Source of the DNA: Oscillospiraceae bacterium
GTDB taxonomy: Bacteria > Bacillota > Clostridia > Oscillospirales > Ruminococcaceae
NCBI GenBank assembly: GCA_017545185.1
Contig: JAFWQJ010000075.1
Location: 1-36,524 of the forward strand
DNA length: 36,524 bases
Direction: 5' to 3'
Part shown: positions 31,232 through 36,524 of the stretch, piece by piece
Layout of the letters: every line of letters starts with the position of its first letter
Position numbering within the stretch: position 1 is the stretch's first letter
Program-made: the position numbers and the translations under genes
The notes under the pieces: generated by a model
The model's database searches: none
Told to the model about the DNA's origin: nothing
What the model saw: the letters and a program-made list of their open reading frames with translations, nothing else

Positions 31232-32393
31232 TGCCGTCACCTCCGATCCCGATAAAATTCACATGCTCTGTGCCGTCCTGAATATCCGCAAACATCTGCG
31301 CAATATCGCCGGCAGAGATATTCCTGCCGCCCAGTCCCCCGATGAAGTTATAGCCGGGGATCCGGACGCCTGCCTTCTGCAGCGCGGAATTGACATTCGT
31401 ATAGACCGTGCCCTCATTGCCGAAAGAGATATCCTTTTCCAGCACGCCGAATGCCTTTGCATTTTGCAGCGCCGCGGCGATCTCCGCATTCGGGAACGGC
31501 CGCATATAGCGGATGCGGACAACGCCCGCCCGGATGCCCTGTTCGCGGAGCCGGTCGGCGGTCTCGCGGCAGAGCCCCGCAATGCTGCCGAGCGTCACGA
31601 GGATATAGTCGGCATCCTCCGTGCGGTAGCTGTCCAGCAGGCCGGAATACCGTCTGCCGAAGATCTCCGCGAATGCGTCCTCTGTTTCTGTGACAACTTC
31701 CTTTGCTGCCAGCATTCCCCGATGCGCCTTGTACTTGAAAATAAAATTGGTATCCGGTCCTGCCGAAAACGCCATGTTCTTCGGATCGTCAAAATCAATG
31801 CGGTTCCCGGTCACGTAGGGCGGCAGGAATCTGTCTGCCTGCGCCTGCTCCGGGATCTCGACCGTTTCGTAGGTATGCGTCAGGACAAAGCCGTCCAGAT
31901 TGACCATGACCGGTGTGGATACGCGGCTGTCCTCCGCGATGCGCCAGCTCATCAGCGCAAGGTCAAGTGCCTCCTGCGCATTCTCCGCGTAGACCTGGAT
32001 CCAGCCGCTGTCGAGCTGCGAAAGGCTGTCGCGCTGGTCACCGTAGATGTTCCACGGCAGCGCGGTCGAGCGGTCGGCGTTCATCATGACGATCGGGAAC
32101 CGTCCGCCGGATGCGTAATAGAGACATTCCGCCATATACAGCAGACCCTGCGAGGATGTTGCCGTAAATGCCCTTGCGCCGGATGCGCTCGCACCGATCG
32201 CACAGGACAGCGCGGAATGCTCCGATTCCACATGGATGAACTCCGATTTGAGGCTGCCGTCCTCGACCATTTCCGAGAGTCGCTCGACGACGATCGTCTG
32301 CGGCGTGATCGGATACGCGGAGATGACGTCGGGCTTTGCAAGGCGGATGCCCTCTGCAAATGCCTCGTTGCCGGATAAAAACCGTTTGCTCAT
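31212..32393 (-). CDS. 2-oxoacid:ferredoxin oxidoreductase, alpha subunit
   Basis: The 393-residue alpha subunit carries the pyrimidine-binding and transketolase C-like domains. Typical stretches are AYPITPQTIVVERLSEMV, FIHVESEHSALSCAIGAS, TATSSQGLLYMAECLYYASG, SGWIQVYAENAQEALDLAL and NLDGFVLTH. These are close to both pyruvate (PorA) and 2-ketoisovalerate (VorB) enzymes, so the substrate is not settled by sequence. The context with paaK and an aminotransferase favours branched-chain or aryl 2-oxo acids. It overlaps the delta gene by 4 bases (ATGA), so translation is coupled. Confidence 0.95.
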   Translation of the reverse strand: MSKRFLSGNEAFAEGIRLAKPDVISAYPITPQTIVVERLSEMVEDGSLKSEFIHVESEHSALSCAIGASASGARAFTATSSQGLLYMAECLYYASGGRFPIVMMNADRSTALPWNIYGDQRDSLSQLDSGWIQVYAENAQEALDLALMSWRIAEDSRVSTPVMVNLDGFVLTHTYETVEIPEQAQADRFLPPYVTGNRIDFDDPKNMAFSAGPDTNFIFKYKAHRGMLAAKEVVTETEDAFAEIFGRRYSGLLDSYRTEDADYILVTLGSIAGLCRETADRLREQGIRAGVVRIRYMRPFPNAEIAAALQNAKAFGVLEKDISFGNEGTVYTNVNSALQKAGVRIPGYNFIGGLGGRNISAGDIAQMFADIQDGTEHVNFIGIGGDGNGESNG

Positions 32394-32683
32394 TTGTGCT
32401 CCGCCTCCGTTCTGATCGCGCCGAGCCTGCAGATCTTTGCGCAGATGCCGCAGCCCTTGCAGAAATCGTAATCAATAACGGCCTTGCCGTTCCGGATCGC
32501 GATCACGCCGTCCGGACAGTACAGATAGCACTGTTCGCAGCCGACACATCGTCCGGTATCAATGACCGGCCGGATGCTCCGCCAGCCGCTGTTGACCGAT
32601 ACCAGATAGCCCGCTTCAAACGCGGTCGCCTCCGGGATCTCCGCGGCGGAAAAGGTTTTCTGTTCTCTGATGTACGGTCTCAT
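32390..32683 (-). CDS. 2-oxoacid:ferredoxin oxidoreductase, delta (ferredoxin-like) subunit
   Basis: The 97-residue subunit has two complete [4Fe-4S] motifs, CVGCEQCYLYCP and CKGCGICAKIC, and carries electrons from the catalytic subunits to ferredoxin. It overlaps its neighbours by 4 bases on each side, showing tight translational coupling. The need for two clusters fits control by an Rrf2-type regulator tied to sulfur or Fe-S supply. Confidence 0.96.
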   Translation of the reverse strand: MRPYIREQKTFSAAEIPEATAFEAGYLVSVNSGWRSIRPVIDTGRCVGCEQCYLYCPDGVIAIRNGKAVIDYDFCKGCGICAKICRLGAIRTEAEHK

Positions 32684-33195
32684 TTCTGCACCGCCTCTCT
32701 TGCCAGCTTCACCGCGCCGGTATTGCGCGCCTGAATTTTCTGCGGCATATAGCCTTCGATCGCGCTGACTGCCTGTTCCTCTGTGATGTAATCCGACAGC
32801 GCGGACACGATGCCGAGCATCACGGTATTGACCGTCGGCAGATGATATTCCGCCGCGACCGCTTCGCCGTCAAAGGTGAAGGTATCGGGGATCGGCGTTT
32901 TGGAATTGACGATGATCCTGCCGCCTTCTTTCAGCTGTGCCTGCAAAGCCGGTGCATACAGCGTATCATCGAGCACGACGATGAAATCTGCTTTTTCGGT
33001 CTGACTGCGGTCAAGCACGGGCTTTTCATCGAGCTTCGTGAATGCCCTGACCGGTGCGCCGCGGCGTTCCGGACCGAAGGACGGAAAGCTGAGCGCATAA
33101 TGTGCATCATCGTTCGCGGTATATGCCGCACCGAACAGCTTTGCTGCCGTAAATGCGCCCTGTCCGCCGCGTCCGAGCCAAAGGATCTCTTTCAT
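32680..33195 (-). CDS. 2-oxoacid:ferredoxin oxidoreductase, gamma subunit
   Basis: The 171-residue gamma subunit binds CoA in this enzyme family. The N-terminus MKEILWLGRGGQGAFTAAKLFG and the stretch YALSFPSFGPERRGAPVRAFTK are diagnostic. It is the first gene of the four-gene operon. Its ribosome binding site AGGAG overlaps the end of the shared operator, so a bound repressor would cover both the transcription start and the leader DNA. Confidence 0.96.
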   Translation of the reverse strand: MKEILWLGRGGQGAFTAAKLFGAAYTANDDAHYALSFPSFGPERRGAPVRAFTKLDEKPVLDRSQTEKADFIVVLDDTLYAPALQAQLKEGGRIIVNSKTPIPDTFTFDGEAVAAEYHLPTVNTVMLGIVSALSDYITEEQAVSAIEGYMPQKIQARNTGAVKLAREAVQK

Positions 33196-33204
33196 AGTCT
33201 CAAT

Positions 33205-33223
33205 CTCCTACCTGTTTGGTATG
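33205..33223 (-). promoter_or_regulatory. Putative Rrf2-type operator, oxidoreductase operon copy
   Basis: On the minus strand the element is CATACCAAACAGGTAGGAG, one base different from the cysK copy, and again starts five bases after the -10 box. Its final AGGAG doubles as the ribosome binding site here, but not at cysK, so the likeness is not explained by translation signals. Confidence 0.6.
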
Positions 33224-33228
33224 TTTCT

Positions 33229-33257
33229 ATGATACACCGTTTTCCGCTGTTTGTCCA
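33229..33257 (-). promoter_or_regulatory. Promoter of the 2-oxoacid oxidoreductase operon
   Basis: On the minus strand TGGACA (33257-33252) and TATCAT (33234-33229) are separated by 17 bases. The surrounding TTGTATTGGACAAACA is shared with the paaK promoter. Confidence 0.82.
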
Positions 33258-33294
33258 ATACAAAAGAACGATCGTCAGCTATCAGAAAAAGCTA

Positions 33295-33813
33295 TCAGAG
33301 CATGTGCAGCTTCGGGACATGTCTGCGGAGCACCTCATACAGCGTGACAGAAACCGCCGCGCCGAATACGCCCTGCACGATGTTCTCCGGAACGGACAGC
33401 AGTGCCGTGGAAACAGAGCCGTACAGCAGCCCCGCAAACACCGCGTAGCCGAAAATCATCACGGTCTCCGCGGCGGCAGCACCGGCAAGCAGTGCCCAAA
33501 ACGATTTCCGCTTTCCGGAAAGCCGTTTGTATACGAAATACGATACGGCTGCCATGCCCGCCTTGATGATCAGCGTGGCCGGCGCATAGACCGTATAGCC
33601 CGAGATCAGGTCGGCAAGCGCGGAGCCGATGCCCGCCGCCGCACTGCCGTACAGCGGCCCTAAAACCCATGCAGACAGATTGACAAGAACGTCGCCCGTA
33701 TTGATATAGCCCTTTGTCGGCGACGGGATCTGGATCAGCAGTGTGGCAACAGCCGTCAGTGCCGCGAGCGCACCTGCAAGCGTCAGTTTCTGAATGCGGT
33801 CCGATTTCATCAT
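33295..33813 (-). CDS. ECF transporter S component (substrate unknown)
   Basis: The 172-residue membrane protein has about five to six hydrophobic segments (LAGALAALTAVATLLIQIP, LSAWVLGPLYGSAAAGIGSALADL, ALLAGAAAAETVMIFGYAVFAG and others) and the loop SPTKGYINTGDVLV. This is typical of substrate-binding S components for vitamins or small precursors. The energising EcfAA'T module must lie elsewhere. Its start overlaps the LysR stop by 4 bases (ATGA). The company of ahcY, a CysK/CBS-like gene and LysR hints at a substrate linked to sulfur amino acids or a cofactor, but that is only context. Confidence 0.85.
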   Translation of the reverse strand: MMKSDRIQKLTLAGALAALTAVATLLIQIPSPTKGYINTGDVLVNLSAWVLGPLYGSAAAGIGSALADLISGYTVYAPATLIIKAGMAAVSYFVYKRLSGKRKSFWALLAGAAAAETVMIFGYAVFAGLLYGSVSTALLSVPENIVQGVFGAAVSVTLYEVLRRHVPKLHML

Positions 33814-34739
33814 TCTTCATCCTTTCCTTCCGGAATACCGAGATAGCGTTTCAGCTCCCCGATATAGATCGTCCCCGCCTTGCTGCGGAGTGTTTTTTTC
33901 AGTGTGATAAAGCCGATCTCCATGGCATCCTCATCCGCTGTTTCAAACGGCACGGCGATATAATCGCTGCCGTTCAGTTCCTCGCAGATGATGCCGGAGC
34001 AGAGCGTATAGCCGTTCAGGCCGACCATCAGATTGAGCATGGTCGCGCGGTCATTCGCCTTGATCGTCCGCGGATATTCCGCCGTGCTGAGGATCTCCTC
34101 TGCATAGTAGAACGAGCTGTTCGCGCCCTGCTCAAAGGATAAGCACGGATACTCCGCAAGATCGTCAAAGGTGATCTTCTCCTGCTTTGCCAGCGGATGC
34201 CCCTTCCAGAGATACACAAACGGACGGCATTTCGTCAGCGGCGTAAATTCCAGACCGTTCGCGTGCAGCAGCTTCGTGATCGCCTTGCGGTTGAAATCGC
34301 TCATGTACAGAATGCCGATCTCGCTGCGCAGGTTTGCCACATCGCTGATGACCTCGGCGGTTTTTGTCTCGCGGATCGCAAACTCATATTTTGCCGTATC
34401 AAACCGCTTGACCATATCGACAAACGCCTTGACCGCAAAGGAATAATGCTGCGTGGAGACGCCGAATTTCTTTTTGATGCTGCTTTTTGCGCTGTATTTT
34501 TCGGTCAGCACATCGAACTGCCCGACGACCTGATGCGCATACTGCAAAAACTCCGCGCCGTCATTCGTGACGGTCACGCCGCGGCCGCTGCGGTTGAAGA
34601 TCCGGATGCCGGTCTCCTTTTCGAGCTCCTGCACGGACGCCGTCAGCGAGGGCTGCGAGACATAAAGCTGCTCCGCCGCCTTGTTCATCGAGCCGGTCTC
34701 CGCGATCGTCAGCGCGTATTTGAGCTGCTGCAATGTCAT
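33810..34739 (-). CDS. LysR-family transcriptional regulator
   Basis: The 309-residue regulator has the N-terminal winged helix MTLQQLKYALTIAETGSMNKAAEQLYVSQPSLTASVQELE, a long linker helix, and an effector-binding domain of about 200 residues (KKFGVSTQHYSFAVKAFVDMV onward). GAGGTGA precedes the ATG. It starts 12 bases after the CysK/CBS-like gene and overlaps the ECF gene by 4 bases, so it is within the operon. Control of sulfur amino-acid genes by LysR proteins such as CysB, YtlI and HomR is known; that role here is inferred. Confidence 0.93.
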   Translation of the reverse strand: MTLQQLKYALTIAETGSMNKAAEQLYVSQPSLTASVQELEKETGIRIFNRSGRGVTVTNDGAEFLQYAHQVVGQFDVLTEKYSAKSSIKKKFGVSTQHYSFAVKAFVDMVKRFDTAKYEFAIRETKTAEVISDVANLRSEIGILYMSDFNRKAITKLLHANGLEFTPLTKCRPFVYLWKGHPLAKQEKITFDDLAEYPCLSFEQGANSSFYYAEEILSTAEYPRTIKANDRATMLNLMVGLNGYTLCSGIICEELNGSDYIAVPFETADEDAMEIGFITLKKTLRSKAGTIYIGELKRYLGIPEGKDEE

Positions 34740-34751
34740 AAAATCACCTCA

Positions 34752-35663
34752 TTATCCGAATAATCCCGTGCTGAAATAGCGGTCGCCGCGGTCGGGAAAT
34801 ACTGTGACGATATTGCCGCCGCCGACACGCTCTGTCAGCTTCAGTACCGCAGCCATTGCCGCACCGGAGGACGAACCCGCAAAGATGCCCTCTGTTTTTG
34901 CCAGCAGACGGGCCGTCGAGAAGGCTTCGTCGTCCGTGATCTTTATCACATCATCGACCAGCTTCATATCCATCGTATCTGCGATGAAATCATTGCCGAT
35001 GCCCTCGATGTTGTAGTCGCTGTGTTCGCCGCCGCCCATTGTCGAGCCGACCGGGTCAGCGAGGATGCCGCGGATACCGGGATTGCGCTCCTTCAGATAG
35101 CGCAGAATGCCGGTATACGTTCCGCCGCTGCCCGCGCCCGCGACGACATAGTCTATTTTTCCGTCCAGCGATTCATAGATCTCTCTGCCGGTCGTTTCGT
35201 AATGCGCCAGCGGATTGCTCTGATTTTTGAACTGTTCCAGCGAAATTGAGCCGGGGATCCCCGCCTTGATCTCCTCTGCCTTTTCGACCGCGCCGAGCAT
35301 TCCCTTTTCGCGCGGCGTATTGACGACCTCTGCGCCGAGTGCGCGCATCAGCGCCTGCTTTTCCGCGGAAAACTTCGTCGGTACGACAAAAATGATGCGG
35401 TAGCCGCGGTTCAGCGCCGCAAATGCGATGCCGAGGCCGGTGTTTCCGGCAGTCGCTTCCACGATCGTGCCGCCCGCTTTGAGCAGACCGCGCTTCTCAG
35501 CATCATTGACCATATAAAGCCCGGTTCTGTCCTTGACGCTGCCGGAGGGGTTCCACAGTTCCAGCTTTGCAAAGACGTTCACGCCCTGTTTTTGTACGAT
35601 ATTGCCAAGCCTGACCAGCGGCGTATGCCCGATCAGTGCCTGCATCGAATCATAATACTGCAT
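34752..35663 (-). CDS. CysK/cystathionine beta-synthase-like PLP enzyme (possible MccA)
   Basis: The 303-residue enzyme has the PLP lysine in NPSGSVKDRTGLYM, the phosphate loop EATAGNTGLGIAFA and GAGSGGTYTGILRYLKE. The ATG at 35663 gives MQYYDSMQALIGHTPLVRL and has GGAG 9 bases upstream; earlier starts run into the ahcY reading frame. It overlaps the end of ahcY by 14 bases. Because AHCY releases homocysteine, the enzyme may be the MccA/CBS type that joins homocysteine and O-acetylserine to cystathionine rather than a plain cysteine synthase. Sequence alone does not decide this. Confidence 0.92.
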   Translation of the reverse strand: MQYYDSMQALIGHTPLVRLGNIVQKQGVNVFAKLELWNPSGSVKDRTGLYMVNDAEKRGLLKAGGTIVEATAGNTGLGIAFAALNRGYRIIFVVPTKFSAEKQALMRALGAEVVNTPREKGMLGAVEKAEEIKAGIPGSISLEQFKNQSNPLAHYETTGREIYESLDGKIDYVVAGAGSGGTYTGILRYLKERNPGIRGILADPVGSTMGGGEHSDYNIEGIGNDFIADTMDMKLVDDVIKITDDEAFSTARLLAKTEGIFAGSSSGAAMAAVLKLTERVGGGNIVTVFPDRGDRYFSTGLFG

Positions 35664-36390
35664 GTTTCTCATCTCCGTATAGATATGCACGCTGTTCATC
35701 GGTCAGCGTGTCAATTTCGATCTGCATACTCGCAAGCTTCTGCCGTGCGACCGCTTCATCGACCGCACGCGGCACATTGTTCAGCACCGATGTGACCGTA
35801 TCGCGGTTGGCGATCAGCCACTCGGCACTGCGCGCCTGGATCGCAAAGCTCATGTCCATGATCTCCGCCGGATGCCCGTCACCCGCCGCAAGATTGACCA
35901 AACGCCCCTCCGCGATCACATAGACCGTCACGCCGTTCGGGAGCGTGTAGCCGGTGATATTCTGCCGCGCTTCAAACGATCTGACCGCAAGCTTTTTCAG
36001 CCCCGCCATATCGACCTCCACATCAAAATGGCCGGCATTGGAGAGGATCGCGCCCTCGTGCATCTTCAAAAAGCTGTTTTCGGTGATGACGCGGCTGCAT
36101 CCCGTGACCGTGACGAAGAAATCGCCGAGCGGTGCGGCGTCCTCCATTTTCATGACCGTGAAGCCGTCCATGACCGCTTCGATCGCCTTGACGGGATCGA
36201 CCTCGGTGACAATGACCTTTGCGCCGAGCCCCTTTGCGCGCATCGCCGCGCCCTTGCCGCACCAGCCGTAGCCCGCGATCACGACCGTTTTGCCCGCGAC
36301 GATCAGATTCGTCGTGCGGTTGATGCCGTCCCAGACGGACTGCCCCGTGCCGTAACGGTTATCGAATAAATGCTTGCAGTCGGCGTCATT
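35650..36390 (-). pseudogene. ahcY: S-adenosylhomocysteinase, 5'-truncated by unrelated AT-rich sequence
   Basis: About 246 C-terminal residues of a protein that normally has over 400 are present. The frame reads NDADCKHLFDNRYGTGQS, IVAGKTVVIAGYGWCGKG (NAD-binding), NAGHFDVEVDM and MDMSFAIQARSAEWLI, all typical. Upstream of the Asn codon at 36390-36388 the homology stops. The frame continues as Phe-Tyr-Ala and then meets a TGA stop about three codons upstream, in clearly AT-rich DNA. The N-terminal adenosine-binding part is missing, so this copy cannot work as it stands. Either an insertion or rearrangement interrupts the gene, or the sequence is misjoined here. AHCY would hydrolyse S-adenosylhomocysteine to adenosine and homocysteine. 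Confidence 0.85.
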
Positions 36391-36524
36391 GAAATATGCT
36401 CAAAAAAACACCATACATCAGCCACAATTTGATTAAAAGACCAATCTTTTGATGAAGACATGACATTATTCATGCCTATTATTATATATAATGTGTATTT
36501 GAAATATCTTTTGAAATGACCGAC
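36391..36524. other. AT-rich sequence of unknown origin joined to ahcY
   Basis: The 134 bases are much richer in A and T than the rest and bear no likeness to ahcY. They hold a palindrome AAAAGACCAATCTTTT (36436-36451) and a run TATTATTATATATAATG. No reading frame or known insertion-sequence end is recognised. It may be the edge of a mobile element or an assembly artefact. Confidence 0.7.

Noticed and set aside
36391-36524. A group II intron or a recognisable insertion-sequence end at the ahcY junction
   Set aside because: The bases at the junction do not show intron boundary signals, and no terminal inverted repeat or transposase fragment can be identified in 134 bases.

Overview
The window reads as chromosome from a GC-rich Gram-positive Clostridia, most likely a Ruminococcus-type member of the Oscillospiraceae. 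The grounds are a secreted protein with a dockerin-like C-terminus, Thr/Pro-rich surface linkers, DapL-type lysine synthesis, a PPi-type phosphofructokinase, a four-subunit 2-oxoacid:ferredoxin oxidoreductase beside a NifJ-type PFOR, and glycogen/maltodextrin enzymes. The species cannot be named from sequence alone. There are no phage genes, CRISPR arrays or rRNA genes. Two AT-rich patches, about 4963-5460 and 36391-36524, stand out from the GC-rich background.

Layout. 1-3900 (+): the 3' end of nifJ, cysK and a PPi-type pfp, each closed by a clear terminator. 3973-7800: a secreted dockerin-like protein (-), an AT-rich gap, tRNA-Val(GAC), a VanY-type carboxypeptidase (-) and an HD hydrolase (+). 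7910-17678: alpha-glucan metabolism, with a GH13 enzyme (+) facing a minus-strand run of glycogen phosphorylase, a second GH13, an ABC-F ATPase and two lipoproteins. 18093-21350 (-): dapL and a soluble sugar-sensor/GGDEF fusion. 21351-22219: a long intergenic region holding a convincing orphan small RNA gene and a dispersed repeat. 22220-27002: ychF, an unknown membrane-anchored protein, a membrane XRE regulator with zinc ribbon, a radical SAM protein and coaBC. 27203-33195 (-): a four-subunit 2-oxoacid:ferredoxin oxidoreductase, a PaaK-type acyl-CoA ligase, an aminotransferase and an Rrf2 regulator. 33295-36390 (-): an ECF S-component, a LysR regulator, a second CysK/CBS-like enzyme and a 5'-truncated ahcY cut off by AT-rich DNA.

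How the genes work together. The ligase, ferredoxin-dependent oxidoreductase and aminotransferase form a complete route between carboxylic acids and amino acids (acid to acyl-CoA to 2-oxo acid to amino acid, or the reverse). In rumen-type ruminococci such chemistry is known as reductive carboxylation of branched-chain or aryl acids. The promoters of cysK, the oxidoreductase operon and the ligase operon carry the same 19-bp element at exactly the same place, five bases after the -10 box. The ligase cluster ends with an Rrf2 (CymR/IscR-like) gene. This points to one regulon that joins cysteine synthesis, Fe-S-dependent 2-oxoacid metabolism and amino-acid formation.

The most promising unexplained items are this shared operator regulon and the structured, C-rich-loop small RNA at about 21658-21792. 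Next come the interrupted ahcY, the inactive-looking CHAP-like domain of the dockerin protein, and the Cys-to-Asn change in the CoaC active site.
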